64,000 nt of DNA from Nocardia sp. SYP-A9097 (GTDB taxonomy: Bacteria > Actinomycetota > Actinomycetes > Mycobacteriales > Mycobacteriaceae). The notes beneath the pieces were generated by a model. It saw only the letters and a list, made by a program, of their open reading frames with translations. It was not told the DNA's origin and searched no databases. The position numbers and the translations under genes were made by a program. The stretch covers positions 1-64,000 of the forward strand of contig NZ_WJIC01000010.1 of assembly GCF_009649815.1 (NCBI RefSeq), written 5' to 3'. Below, piece after piece: positions 7,598-16,531 of this stretch (position 1 is the first letter of the stretch; the number at the start of each line of letters is the position of its first letter).

Positions 7598-7624
7598 GAC
7601 AGAACAGGGTGCGCGAACGTGACA
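7598..7624 (-). promoter_or_regulatory. Putative ECF41-dependent autoregulatory promoter
   Basis: On the minus strand TGTCACG (7624-7618), a 16-base spacer and TGTC (7601-7598) match the published ECF41 target pattern (TGTCACA-N16-CGTC) with one change in each element. It lies 50 bases before the sigma-factor start. Confidence 0.55.
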
Positions 7625-7735
7625 GCCGCCCGCGGTGAACTGGGTCACGGCGGAATCTTCGGCGGGTGATACCGGTTGGTACCTTCCGGTGGCCGGGTCT
7701 CCGGCCTGCGAGTTTCCGCTGTCGAGTGAGGTGTG

Positions 7736-8464
7736 ATGGCCGTACAGGTCGAGATCTGGACCGATATCAACTGCCCGTTCTGCTATCTGGGCAAGCGGCG
7801 GTTCGAGGAGGCCCTCGAAGCGTTCGCGCACCGCGACGATGTGCGCGTGGTGCATAAATCCTTCGAACTGGATCCGACGCTGCCGCGTGCGCACAGTGCC
7901 GCGGTGGTGCCGCATATCGCCGAGAAGTACGGGATCAGCGAGGCGCAGGCCGCGGCCAATGAGCGCGGTATTGGCGCGCAGGCCGAGGCGGCCGGGCTGA
8001 CGTACCAGACCTCCGGGCGCGACTTCGGCAATAGCTTCGATATGCATCGGCTGCTGCACTTCGCGCTGGCGCAGGGGCGGCAGGAGGCGCTGTTGGATGC
8101 GCTGTACGCCGCGAACTTCGCCGAAGACGCGCCACTGTTCGGGGATGCCGAGCGGTTGGTTCAGGTCGCGGTGGGGGCCGGATTCGAGGAGACGGCGGTG
8201 CGGGGCGTGCTCGACGACCCCGATGCCTACGCCGAGGCGGTGCGGGCCGATGAGGCCGAGGCGGCTGCGCTCGGGGCGCGGGGTGTGCCGTTCTTCGTAA
8301 TCGACCGCAAGTACGGGGTTTCCGGTGCGCAACCGCCCGAGGTGTTCGCGCAGGCCCTCGAACAGGCGTGGAGTGATCATGCGCCGAAATTGGTGACGCT
8401 GGCCGGATCCGCGGAGGCCGAGGCGTGCGGGCCGGACGGTTGCGCTGTGCCGGAACGGAATTGA
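7736..8464 (+). CDS. DsbA-family oxidoreductase (FrnE-like)
   Basis: 242-residue cytosolic thioredoxin-fold protein with an inserted helical domain. The active-site motif CPFC is in WTDINCPFCYLGKRRFEEAL near the N-terminus, and the cis-Pro loop is GARGVPFFVIDRKYGVSGAQPPEVF. There is no signal peptide. FrnE-type proteins act as disulfide isomerases or oxidoreductases in stress defence or in polyketide tailoring; which applies here cannot be told. ATG 7736 follows GAGTGAGG. It ends three bases before the converging membrane-protein gene. Its divergence from the ECF41 sigma gene makes it a candidate regulon member. Confidence 0.88.
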   Translation: MAVQVEIWTDINCPFCYLGKRRFEEALEAFAHRDDVRVVHKSFELDPTLPRAHSAAVVPHIAEKYGISEAQAAANERGIGAQAEAAGLTYQTSGRDFGNSFDMHRLLHFALAQGRQEALLDALYAANFAEDAPLFGDAERLVQVAVGAGFEETAVRGVLDDPDAYAEAVRADEAEAAALGARGVPFFVIDRKYGVSGAQPPEVFAQALEQAWSDHAPKLVTLAGSAEAEACGPDGCAVPERN

Positions 8465-8467
8465 CGA

Positions 8468-8884
8468 TCAGCTGATTTCGGCCGGGGTGGTGCGGGTGCG
8501 GCGAATCGTGATGGCGATGACCAGCGCCCACACCATCGCGATCGAAATGAGCAGTCCCAGTACGTAATCGCGGTCCAGGATGGTCGGGTTGGTGCGCAGT
8601 GCACCGGCGCGACCGATTACCGGGACCGCGATGAGCAGCAGCGTGACGGTGCAGACCGCGCCGCAGGCGACCGGAGCCCACCAGGATGCCGGGAGCATGC
8701 GGCGGGCGGCCACGCCGAGAGTTGCCGCGATCGGCGCGAATACGCCGTCGTGCAACAGGATTCCGCCCGCGAACCAGAGGGCGACCGAGCGCAGATCCAC
8801 CGGATTCATATCCAGCAGCAGGCTGATGCCGTACCAGCCGAGCCACAGCCCGAGCGCGATGAGCAGCACGCGAATGACGGTCAC
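8468..8884 (-). CDS. Four-helix membrane protein of unknown function
   Basis: 138 residues with four hydrophobic segments (roughly 3-25, 36-58, 68-90 and 106-127), starting VTVIRVLLIALGLWLGWYG. No catalytic motif is seen. GTG 8884 overlaps the stop codon of the molybdopterin oxidoreductase (GTGA), indicating translational coupling. Proteins of this type commonly accompany membrane-anchored molybdoenzymes and may be an accessory membrane subunit, which is inference from context only. Confidence 0.7.
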   Translation of the reverse strand: MTVIRVLLIALGLWLGWYGISLLLDMNPVDLRSVALWFAGGILLHDGVFAPIAATLGVAARRMLPASWWAPVACGAVCTVTLLLIAVPVIGRAGALRTNPTILDRDYVLGLLISIAMVWALVIAITIRRTRTTPAEIS

Positions 8885-10026
8885 GAGAGCACCTCGATGG
8901 TCGAAAGCCATTTGGTTTGCAGGACTCCCGGGCGATTCGGGGCAATGAGGCGGCACGGGTAACCGTGGTCCACGGTGAGGTCCTCACCATTGAGGCGCAA
9001 GGCGACGAGGGTGGACGCGTCCACGGCGTGCCGGCTGGGCAGGGCCGAGGTGCGGTAGAGGCCGCCGGGTTCCAGCGATTCGAAACGCACATCACCGCTG
9101 TGGAATTCGCCGACGGCGGTGAGGAGATCGCGGAGGCGCACACCGGACCAGCGGGCGGAGGCACTCCAGCCTTCGACGCAGGCGATGGGAAGCACCGCCT
9201 CGGTCTGCGGGAGTGCCGCGAGATCCGCGCGGGTGAATTCGCGTTTCCTACCGCCCGCGGTGACCATGAGCCGGTAGCCGGGGTCGCGCGCGCGGTCGCC
9301 CACTCCGGCGTCGGCGGCGGTGCGGTTGATCGGAACGCCTTGGGGGCCTTCACCACTGCGCGGCGAGAGCACCGACACCCAGCGCAGGAAGGGGATGGTC
9401 TGGCCCGCCACCGCGAGACCCGCGACGACGGCGGCGAGCCCGGCCGTGCCCAGTACCGCCCGGCGCGAGAGACCGCCGGAACTCTCTGCGCCCTTCCCCG
9501 CCGCGGTCGTCTTCACAGTCTCCGCGTACGCCTCATCCGGTTGTGATGCGACAGGTTCCGGCCGCTCGGCGAGTGGTCGGCTCGAGGCCGTGCGAACAAT
9601 CGGCAGCTTCACCGCGAGGTGGATCGCCAGTGCGCCCGCCGCGACATAGGCCATGGCGTAATGCGTTGTGGTGAAGAAGAACTTCCACGGATAGAACTGA
9701 GCCGTATTGAACAGCCCGGTAACCAGCTGGAAGATGACCGAACCCACCAGCAGCGCAATGGATCCGCGCTCGAGCATGCGCACCGGATTGCCGATCAGTG
9801 GGCGGCCGAACAGCTTCGGGTACACCGACCACAATTTGACCAGCAGCAGTGGAATGGCGATCACACCGGAAATCACATGTGCGCCTTGGGTTACCCGATA
9901 CAGCCACACCGGATTGGCGGGCCAGTAGAACCAGGTCGGCGGATGTTGAATCCAATGACTGATCAGCCCGGTCAGGAAGCAGACGGTAATGCTTATCCCG
10001 AGCGCGATCCCCACCCGCGCCGCCAC
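8881..10026 (-). CDS. Membrane-anchored molybdopterin-dependent oxidoreductase (sulfite-oxidase fold), main part
   Basis: An N-terminal cytochrome b561-like membrane part has four or five helices, with histidines in GLISHWIQHPP, TQGAHVISGV and TTTHYAMAYVAAGALAIHLAVKLP. It is followed by a transmembrane anchor (GGLSRRAVLGTAGLAAVVAGLAVAG) and a sulfite-oxidase-type molybdopterin domain, with the cofactor Cys in LPIACVEGWSASARWSGVRL and the C-terminal DHGYPCRLIAPNRPGV. Electrons would pass from an extracytoplasmic substrate to the membrane haem. As read, translation must begin at an unconvincing GTG (10026) inside the region just before helix 1. The likely true N-terminus lies in another frame upstream (10027-10385), so a one-base frameshift is suspected. 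Confidence 0.8.
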   Translation of the reverse strand: MAARVGIALGISITVCFLTGLISHWIQHPPTWFYWPANPVWLYRVTQGAHVISGVIAIPLLLVKLWSVYPKLFGRPLIGNPVRMLERGSIALLVGSVIFQLVTGLFNTAQFYPWKFFFTTTHYAMAYVAAGALAIHLAVKLPIVRTASSRPLAERPEPVASQPDEAYAETVKTTAAGKGAESSGGLSRRAVLGTAGLAAVVAGLAVAGQTIPFLRWVSVLSPRSGEGPQGVPINRTAADAGVGDRARDPGYRLMVTAGGRKREFTRADLAALPQTEAVLPIACVEGWSASARWSGVRLRDLLTAVGEFHSGDVRFESLEPGGLYRTSALPSRHAVDASTLVALRLNGEDLTVDHGYPCRLIAPNRPGVLQTKWLSTIEVLS

Positions 10027-10385
10027 CGCCGGGCCACGCGTCCGCGATATCTGAGTGGCGATGGACTCCGCAGCAGCAGGGTCGCCGACAACGCGGGCAG
10101 GTGCGTCCGCCCACCGAGATATTTTCGATCACCCGGTCGCGCGGACCCGGGTGGATTCGAGAAGGACCGCGCGGCTTCGGATCCCACCGCTTCGCCGTCC
10201 GATACTGCCGGGATGGCGGATCGGTCGGAGTCGGGTGTCACCGGGCCCGCCGCAATCTCGGCAGCGGATACAGGAGGGGTACTCGCCCTCTCCTGCGCTG
10301 CCGAGGGTTCGCCACTGTCGCGAGGTTGCACGCTCTTCTCCATTGGGACGGAGTCGTTTTCGGCTGGAGGCGGGTCGGTGGGCAT
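10027..10385 (-). pseudogene. Displaced N-terminal segment of the molybdopterin oxidoreductase (frameshift)
   Basis: An ORF opens with ATG at 10385, only four bases after the DUF2064 gene stop. It encodes a Pro/Ala-rich cytoplasmic tail ending in RSFSNPPGSARPGD, RKYLGGRTHLPALS and ATLLLRS. The oxidoreductase frame just downstream reads ESIATQISRTRGPAVAARVG before its first membrane helix, but has a stop codon before any good start. Joining the two near 10062-10080 by a -1 shift gives a continuous, plausible protein. Either a one-base deletion inactivated the gene or there is a sequence error. Confidence 0.6.
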
Positions 10386-10389
10386 GGGA

Positions 10390-11079
10390 TTACAGCAGGG
10401 CGGGAGTGGCGGCCGCGGTGAGGAGGCCGAAGGTGGCGGCGAAGCTGCCGTGCGAGTGGGCGGCGACGGTGACGGCGTCGTCGTAGGTGTCCACGTCGGT
10501 GAGGATGGGGAGGCGGTGGACTCGGTATCCGCAGCGGCGCACGACTGCTCGGGTGAGGTCGCCGGTTCGGGAGGTGGACATGGGTACCTCGGTCAGGAGG
10601 CGGGCGGGGCGGGGGTCGGTCAAACCCAGTGCCCACCAACCACCGTCGGCGGCCGGGCCGAGCACGGCGTCGCCGCTGGAGACGAGGTGGCCGGCCGAGC
10701 GGGCCAGGAGTTCGGGTCCGGCCTGCGGCGTGTCCATACCGATCTGCAGGACGGGGAGGCCGAAGTGCGCGGCGTCGGCATGGGCATTGGCGAGGCGTTC
10801 GCCGAAGGTGTTGCCGCGCTGGGGAACCACGGTGAAGTCACGCAGGGTATCGGCCAAGGTATCGGCCTCCTGGGCTTCGGCGAGGTTGCCGGTCCAGGCG
10901 ACCATGCGATGTTGGATACCACTGGCGCGCACGTCGATCAGGGTGTCCAGCAGTGCGGCGGCGGCGAGCCTGGCCGCATCGCGCGGCGAAAACGGCGGTG
11001 TCAGGCGGGTTTTGGCGAAGCCCGCGATGGGGGCCTTCGCGATGACGAGCAGGGTGGCGGGAATACAGCCTGGCCTCAT
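10390..11079 (-). CDS. DUF2064/TIGR04282 glycosyltransferase-fold protein
   Basis: About 229 residues of GT-A-like fold: LLVIAKAPIAGFAKTRLTPP at the N-terminus (nucleotide-binding start), LQIGMDTPQ (acidic site), LGPAADGGWWALGL and a C-terminal TDVDTYDD motif. These are the standard marks of the TIGR04282 family, often found beside a family-2 glycosyltransferase. The substrate is unknown. ATG 11079 overlaps the upstream glycosyltransferase stop in ATGA, so the pair is translationally coupled. The molybdoenzyme follows after four bases. Confidence 0.8.
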   Translation of the reverse strand: MRPGCIPATLLVIAKAPIAGFAKTRLTPPFSPRDAARLAAAALLDTLIDVRASGIQHRMVAWTGNLAEAQEADTLADTLRDFTVVPQRGNTFGERLANAHADAAHFGLPVLQIGMDTPQAGPELLARSAGHLVSSGDAVLGPAADGGWWALGLTDPRPARLLTEVPMSTSRTGDLTRAVVRRCGYRVHRLPILTDVDTYDDAVTVAAHSHGSFAATFGLLTAAATPALL

Positions 11080-11741
11080 CGGACGCTCCAGAAGTCTTTG
11101 GCGGCGCGCACGGTGCCGCGCCACGAACCGGAAACCTTGGATCGGCCGTGGGTACGCGGCCGGTAGGTGATGTCACGTTCGACCAGTCGCCAGCCGGAAT
11201 GCGCTGCGGCGACCAGCAATTCGAGTGGATAGCCGGAGCGCCTGTGCAGCGGACCCAGATCGAGCAGACGGGCACGGTGCACCACGCGCATGGCGGCCAC
11301 ATCGTGAACGGCCAGGCCGTAGCGGTGCCGCAACCGGGCGGCGACGAGTTGATTGCCCAGGCGGGCGTGCCAGGGCCACGCGCCCGCGCGGTGCGCACGA
11401 CGGCGGCCGACGACCATATCGACGTCGGGGCCGAGTTCGGCTACCAGGCCGGGCAATTCACGCGGATCCATGGAGCCGTCACCGTCGAGTACCGCCACCA
11501 CCTCGGTGCGGGCGGCGTGCACGCCCGCTTGGACGGCGCTGCCGTAGCCGGGTTCGGGTTCGGCGACGACCGTCGCTCCGGCGAGTCTGGCGACGGCGGC
11601 GGTGGCATCGGTGGAGCCGTTGTCCACCACAATCACCCGGTAGTCGCGAGGGATTGCCGAGAGTACGCCGGGCAGTGCGCCCGCTTCATCCTTGCACGGG
11701 ATCACGACGGTGACTCCCCGTTCCACCTTGGATTCGGTCAC
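11076..11741 (-). CDS. Family 2 glycosyltransferase
   Basis: 221 residues with a GT-A fold: VTVVIPCKDEAGALPGVL, VVDNGSTD, then DGDGSMDP (the DxD metal site) and a C-terminal acceptor region ending YRPRTHGRSKVSGSWRGTVRAAKDFW. It has no C-terminal membrane helices. It resembles the dolichyl-phosphate-mannose synthase-like and TIGR04283-type enzymes that pair with DUF2064 proteins. Donor and acceptor cannot be read from sequence. The start is GTG 11741; a gap of about 100 bases separates it from the divergent membrane-protein gene. It heads an apparent four-gene operon running down to 8468. Confidence 0.85.
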   Translation of the reverse strand: MTESKVERGVTVVIPCKDEAGALPGVLSAIPRDYRVIVVDNGSTDATAAVARLAGATVVAEPEPGYGSAVQAGVHAARTEVVAVLDGDGSMDPRELPGLVAELGPDVDMVVGRRRAHRAGAWPWHARLGNQLVAARLRHRYGLAVHDVAAMRVVHRARLLDLGPLHRRSGYPLELLVAAAHSGWRLVERDITYRPRTHGRSKVSGSWRGTVRAAKDFWSVR

Positions 11742-11866
11742 CCCATGACCGTAGAGCCGAACAGCGCGTTTTCACCGGAAGTGACCGGTGACAAAAGTAT
11801 GACGAGACCTGGACCGACGCTCATTTCGCCGGGGATCGGGGGGTGTTGCGGCCTAGGGTGGATCCC

Positions 11867-13612
11867 GTGCGGAAAGCCCCTGTCCCGACTCCCCCATGCC
11901 GCCTGGCGAGTCGAGCCGATGTGTACTGCGCGGCGGCCGGAGCGGTGCTCGTCGCGACCGCTTTCCTGGTTCCGCGAATGCTCAGCGATCAGGCGCGCGG
12001 GCGGTTGTTCGCCGGCGCCGCGCCGATCTTCGGGAACTGGCTACCGCATATCGGCTGGGGCACCGCACCCGCCGTGGGTATCGCGGCATCGGTCATCGTG
12101 TACGGCCCGGAGCTCGCGCACCGACTCCCCTGGCGGCGCGCCCTGCTACTCACCTGGGTGACGGCCGTGGCCTGGGCCTTCGCCCTGGCCATGGTCGACG
12201 GCTGGCAGCGTGGGTTCGCCGGTCGGCTCACCACTCGCGACGAATATCTGCACGAGGTCGGCGGCGTGCACGATATCGCCGCCATGTTGCGCGGATTCTC
12301 CGGCCGCATACTCGATTTCCAGCCGGACTCGTGGACCACCCACGTCTCCGGTCACCCACCGGGGGCGCTGCTGACCTTTGTCCTGATGGACCGTATCGGC
12401 CTGGGCGGTGGCGCATGGGCGGCCCTGCTGTGCGTACTCGTCGGAGGCAGTGCGGCGGTGGCGGTTCCTGTGGCTATCCGCGCGCTCGGAGCCCCCACCG
12501 CCAATGGCGAAACGCCCGGTCGCCCAGGACGAATCGGCGGCGGCTCCGGCCGCACGATGGCCGTAGCCGTAAGCTCAAGTGCCCCAAGGGAATACGCCAG
12601 TGCCGCAGAAGGACGGGCGCGGGCGGCGCTGCCGTTTCTCGCGCTGGCTCCGGCGGCGATCTGGATCGCGGTCGCGGCGGATGCGCTGTTCGCGGGCGTA
12701 ACCGCTTGGGCGGTGGCCCTGTTGGCCATTGCCACCCGGCAGCAGCGGAACCAAGTGGTCGCCGCTTCGGGTGCGGGCCTGCTGTTCGGTTTCGGCATAT
12801 TCCTGAGCTACGGGCTGGTACTCATGGCGGTTCCGGCCGCGGCCGTACTCATGGCGCGAACACTGCGACCGGCCGTGCCCGCACTCGCGGGCGTGCTGCT
12901 GGTAGTGGCCGCGTTCAAAGCGACCGGGTTCTGGTGGTTGGACGGCTATCACCTTGTGGTGCAACGGTATTACCAGGGCATCGCGAGCGACCGGCCGTAC
13001 TCCTACTGGGTGTGGGCCAATCTCGCCGCGACCGTGTGCGCGGTGGGGCTCGCGCCGGTAGCGGCCGTGCACCGCGTCGCGCGCGGGCTCCGGTTCGAAG
13101 CGCTGTGGGGCAGGCGAGATCGGCTGGCCACGACCGAATCATCCACGCCCGCATCGCCGATGCCCGATCCACTCGTGCTGGTTCCCGCGACCGCTACGAC
13201 GGCGGGCACCGAATCGGCGCCGGCACCATCGAGTGCGGGCTCGGCAGTGCCCGCACCGATTTCGGCTACTACCAGACCAACTGCGGTCCGGGCCGCGCGG
13301 TCGGAGCAGAGCGCCGCCCACGCCGAGGTGTTCGCATTCTCGCGGGTCGCTGCCGCCGGTATGGATCGACTGCGGCGCTGGCGCACCGACGTAGATCCGG
13401 TCGCGCTGGTCGCGGCGGCCGGGGTGGCGGCGCTGCTGCTGGCCGATCTCAGTGGGTTGAGTAAGGCTGAGACGGAACGGATTTGGTTGCCGTTCGATGT
13501 GTGGGTGCTGGCGGGGGCCGCGCTACTACCCGCACGACATGTGCGGGTTTGGTTGACGGTGCAGGCGGTGGGCGGCCTGGTGCTGGTTCATTCCATTCTG
13601 ACGAATTGGTGA
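11867..13612 (+). CDS. Polytopic membrane protein, possibly a GT-C type glycosyltransferase
   Basis: About 581 residues with at least ten hydrophobic segments, an extracytoplasmic loop after the second pair (GWQRGFAGRLTTRDEYLHEVGG..) and an HVSGHPPGALL motif. A low-complexity Pro/Ala/Thr loop (about residues 420-475) precedes the last two helices. The topology and the acidic/His first large loop resemble polyprenyl-phosphate-sugar-dependent GT-C enzymes, but no diagnostic motif is certain. TAGGGT ends seven bases before GTG 11867, suggesting a leaderless start there. GTG 11843 is in frame upstream. The response regulator follows after five bases, so all three genes are likely co-transcribed. 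Confidence 0.75.
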   Translation: MRKAPVPTPPCRLASRADVYCAAAGAVLVATAFLVPRMLSDQARGRLFAGAAPIFGNWLPHIGWGTAPAVGIAASVIVYGPELAHRLPWRRALLLTWVTAVAWAFALAMVDGWQRGFAGRLTTRDEYLHEVGGVHDIAAMLRGFSGRILDFQPDSWTTHVSGHPPGALLTFVLMDRIGLGGGAWAALLCVLVGGSAAVAVPVAIRALGAPTANGETPGRPGRIGGGSGRTMAVAVSSSAPREYASAAEGRARAALPFLALAPAAIWIAVAADALFAGVTAWAVALLAIATRQQRNQVVAASGAGLLFGFGIFLSYGLVLMAVPAAAVLMARTLRPAVPALAGVLLVVAAFKATGFWWLDGYHLVVQRYYQGIASDRPYSYWVWANLAATVCAVGLAPVAAVHRVARGLRFEALWGRRDRLATTESSTPASPMPDPLVLVPATATTAGTESAPAPSSAGSAVPAPISATTRPTAVRAARSEQSAAHAEVFAFSRVAAAGMDRLRRWRTDVDPVALVAAAGVAALLLADLSGLSKAETERIWLPFDVWVLAGAALLPARHVRVWLTVQAVGGLVLVHSILTNW

Positions 13613-13617
13613 TACAT

Positions 13618-14316
13618 ATGCGCATATTGGTGGCCGATGACGATCCCGTTGTCCGCGAAGTGGTTCGGCGGTATCTGGAACGGGACGGGCTCGAGGTGAT
13701 CGAGACCGCCGACGGGCCCGCGACCGCGGAAGTGCTGGCGCGCAATGATATCGATCTGGCCGTACTGGATGTGATGATGCCGCCGCCGGATGGGATCGAT
13801 CTGACCCGCGCGGTGCGATCCGGGCCGCGGCCGAGGACGCCGATCATTCTGCTCACCGCGCTCGGCGACGAGGATGACCGGGTGATCGGATTGCAGGCGG
13901 GGGCAGACGATTACGTCACCAAGCCGTTCAGTCCACGCGAGCTGGCATTGCGGGTCGCCTCGGTGCTGCGGCGGGCGAATCCGGCCGCCGTCGCCGGAGA
14001 TCAGGTGCTGCGCAGCGGAAGTGTGGAGGTGCGGCGGTCCGCGCGGGTGGTGACCGTGGCGGGTGTGCCGGTGGATCTGACGGCGCGGGAGTTCGATCTG
14101 CTGGTGTTCCTGCTGTCGAATCAGCGGCGGGTGTTCAGCCGGGACGAGCTGCTCGCACAGGTGTGGGGGTGGACGTTCGGTGATCAATCCACCGTGACCG
14201 TGCATATCAAGCGGCTGCGCGCCAAACTCGGTGCGGCGCATCGCATCGACACCGTATGGGGTCGCGGATATGCCTGGGGCCGTATCGATTCCGAGGAGGA
14301 TGGCCGTGCCGACTGA
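13618..14316 (+). CDS. OmpR/PhoB-family response regulator
   Basis: 232 residues. The receiver domain (ILVADDDPVVREVV, phospho-acceptor Asp in LAVLDVMMPPPDG, then T in LLTALG and K in DYVTKPFSP) is followed by a winged-helix DNA-binding domain (VPVDLTAREFDLLVFLLSN..., then TVTVHIKRLRAKLG and the GRGYAWG end). It starts five bases after the membrane-protein gene and overlaps the histidine kinase start by 11 bases. The three genes form one unit. The target genes are unknown; the adjacent glycosyltransferase/molybdoenzyme operon is the obvious candidate. Confidence 0.93.
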   Translation: MRILVADDDPVVREVVRRYLERDGLEVIETADGPATAEVLARNDIDLAVLDVMMPPPDGIDLTRAVRSGPRPRTPIILLTALGDEDDRVIGLQAGADDYVTKPFSPRELALRVASVLRRANPAAVAGDQVLRSGSVEVRRSARVVTVAGVPVDLTAREFDLLVFLLSNQRRVFSRDELLAQVWGWTFGDQSTVTVHIKRLRAKLGAAHRIDTVWGRGYAWGRIDSEEDGRAD

Positions 14317-15334
14317 TATGCCCGGGCTGATCGGGTACGCACTGGCGGCCTCGCTGCCGGTGGTGGTGCTGGGCGCGCTGCTCATGCGCTATCTGCGCAA
14401 TCGCGCCATGACCACGAGTATGGCTGTGCTGGTACTGATTCCGACACTCGCGACACTGTGCGGGGTGGTGGCGGTGAGTGGGCTCATGTTCACCGACGAG
14501 TTCGAGAAGTTCGCCGTCGTGCTGGGTGTGGTCACGGCGGTGACGGTGCCCGCGGCCATTCTGCTCGGGCGAGCGCAGGCGCGAACCACGGTGTGGGAGC
14601 GCGAGATGCTGGAACAGGAGCGGGCGGCCGAACGCTCGCGGCGGGAGCTGGTGGCGTGGGTGAGTCATGACCTGCGCACGCCACTCGCCGGTATTCGCGC
14701 CATGGGCGAGGCCCTGGCAGATGGGGTGGTGGCGCAGACGGCGGATGTGGAGCGGTACGCGAATCAGATTGTGCGGGAAACCAATCGGCTCTCGACCATG
14801 GTGGATGACCTGTTCGAGATGTCGAAGATCAACTCGGGAGCGCTGCGCTTGACCCTCGAACCGGTGGATCTGCGCGAGCTCATCGACGAGGTGCTCGCGG
14901 CCAATCAGCCGACCGCGCAGCGCGCCATGGTGACCCTCGCGGCCCGGCAGCCCGGGGATCGAATCGTGGTGGCGGGCAGCGATCACGCATTGAGCCGGGT
15001 GCTCACCAACCTGGTCGCCAATGCCATCGCGCACACCCCGCCCGGTGGGCGCATCGATATTTCCACCGGGACCGAGGAAGGGCACGCCTGGGCCGCTGTC
15101 GAGGACACCGGACCCGGAATCGCCCCGGCCGATCTGCCACGAATCTTCGAGGTCGCCTATCGTGGCACCTCGGCCCGCTCCCCCTCTGCCGATGACCTCG
15201 GCAGTAGCAGCGGCATGGGTCTGGCCATCGCGGCGGGGCTGGTCGAAGCCCACCATGGGGACATCAGCGCGGAGAACCGCGAGCACGGCGCACGATTCCA
15301 GGTCCGGCTACCACTGCTCACCGACGCCAACTGA
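14306..15334 (+). CDS. Sensor histidine kinase
   Basis: About 342 residues: two N-terminal membrane helices with a short external loop (no large sensor domain), a HAMP-like linker, the H-box VSHDLRTPL, an N-box region (SRVLTNLVANAIAHTP), a G1 box DTGPGIAP and a G2 box SSSGMGLAIAAGLVEAHHG. GTG 14306 has GAGGAGG at the right distance. ATG 14300 would sit on top of that ribosome-binding site. The small periplasmic loop suggests sensing within the membrane or of the neighbouring membrane proteins, which is inference. It converges on the epimerase gene, seven bases away. Confidence 0.92.
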   Translation: MPTDMPGLIGYALAASLPVVVLGALLMRYLRNRAMTTSMAVLVLIPTLATLCGVVAVSGLMFTDEFEKFAVVLGVVTAVTVPAAILLGRAQARTTVWEREMLEQERAAERSRRELVAWVSHDLRTPLAGIRAMGEALADGVVAQTADVERYANQIVRETNRLSTMVDDLFEMSKINSGALRLTLEPVDLRELIDEVLAANQPTAQRAMVTLAARQPGDRIVVAGSDHALSRVLTNLVANAIAHTPPGGRIDISTGTEEGHAWAAVEDTGPGIAPADLPRIFEVAYRGTSARSPSADDLGSSSGMGLAIAAGLVEAHHGDISAENREHGARFQVRLPLLTDAN

Positions 15335-15341
15335 GCATCGG

Positions 15342-16397
15342 TCACCGCCAGGTGGGGGCACCCGCACCTGCTGCGGCGCGGAGCGGGGCGTGAGCGAAAT
15401 CGGTGAGGCCCTCCTGCGGGGTGATGGCGGCGGTGAAACCCAGTGTGCGGTGGGCTTTCTCGGGGCTGGCGACTATGTGTCGGACGTCGCCGGAGCGGTA
15501 TTCGCCGGTCACCACCGGGGGTTTGCCGTTGGCGGCGGTGGCGAGGATGGCGGCTACCTCGCCGATGGTGATGGGATGGCCGGAGGCGATGTTCAAGGGG
15601 GTGAAGGGGGCCAGGGGGTGGGTGAGGGCGGCGACGTTGGCGGCGGCTATATCGCGGACGTGGACGAAATCCCGTGCCTGGCGGCCGTCTTCGAAGACGC
15701 GGGGAGATTCACCCGCCTCCAGGGAGGAGCGGAAGATGGCTGCCACACCGGAATACGGTGTGTCCCTGGGCATATCGTCGCCGTAGACATTGTGGTAACG
15801 CAGGGCCGTCACGGTGGAGGCGGTCGCGGTGGCCCAGGCGAGAGCGTAATGCTCCTGTGCCACTTTGCTCGCCGCGTAGAGGCTGCGCGGGTGCAGGGCG
15901 GCGGATTCGTCGATGGGGGTCCAGTCCAGGGGTTCACCGGAGGGTGCGCGATGGTCGAACACGCCGCCGTCCAGGTCGGTCCGCGACCGCGGGCCGGGGA
16001 TGAAATCGGCTGGGGTGTCGCGGTATCGGCCCTCGCCGTAGACGACCATGGAGGAGGCGAGCACCAGGTGACGGCAGCGTGCGCGGTCCATGGCGGCCAG
16101 TAGCACGGCGGTGCCGAGGTCATTGTGGGCGGCGTAGGCGGGCGCGTCCTGTGCGCTGACGCCCGCGCCGACCACGGCGGCCTGATGGCAGACGGCGTCG
16201 ATACCTCGCAACCGGGTATCGAGAGCCTCGGGGTCACGGACGTCGAGCCGATGTACACCGGGCGGCGGGGTGGCGTCGAAGCCGTGTGCGGCGGGCAGCA
16301 TGAGATCGACGGCGATCACCTCGTGCCCGGCATCGGCGAGCGCGCGATGGATGTGCGAGCCGATGAATCCGGCCGCGCCCGTGAGCAATACCCGCAT
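15342..16397 (-). CDS. NAD-dependent sugar epimerase/dehydratase (extended SDR)
   Basis: 351 residues. The Rossmann start MRVLLTGAAGFIGSHIHRAL binds NAD. The catalytic Tyr-x-x-x-Lys is in LYAASKVAQEHYALAW, with a preceding SSMVVYGEG Ser strand. The C-terminal part has the GVAAIFRSSLEAGESPRVFEDG.QARDFVHVRDIAAAN pattern of UDP-glucose 4-epimerase-like enzymes. It probably interconverts a nucleotide sugar for the nearby glycosyltransferases; the substrate is not determinable. ATG 16397 is the only good start. Confidence 0.87.
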   Translation of the reverse strand: MRVLLTGAAGFIGSHIHRALADAGHEVIAVDLMLPAAHGFDATPPPGVHRLDVRDPEALDTRLRGIDAVCHQAAVVGAGVSAQDAPAYAAHNDLGTAVLLAAMDRARCRHLVLASSMVVYGEGRYRDTPADFIPGPRSRTDLDGGVFDHRAPSGEPLDWTPIDESAALHPRSLYAASKVAQEHYALAWATATASTVTALRYHNVYGDDMPRDTPYSGVAAIFRSSLEAGESPRVFEDGRQARDFVHVRDIAAANVAALTHPLAPFTPLNIASGHPITIGEVAAILATAANGKPPVVTGEYRSGDVRHIVASPEKAHRTLGFTAAITPQEGLTDFAHAPLRAAAGAGAPTWR

Positions 16398-16531
16398 ATC
16401 AGGCCCTCCCGATCGACCGGCCGCTGAGGTTCCACGTCATGCCGTCGATTGTGGCCGCACTTCTCCGAACAGCCCCGCCCGTACCCGGCGTGGCGCGGAT
16501 TCGTCAGCGTTTGGTCACCGGGACGGCGCGA

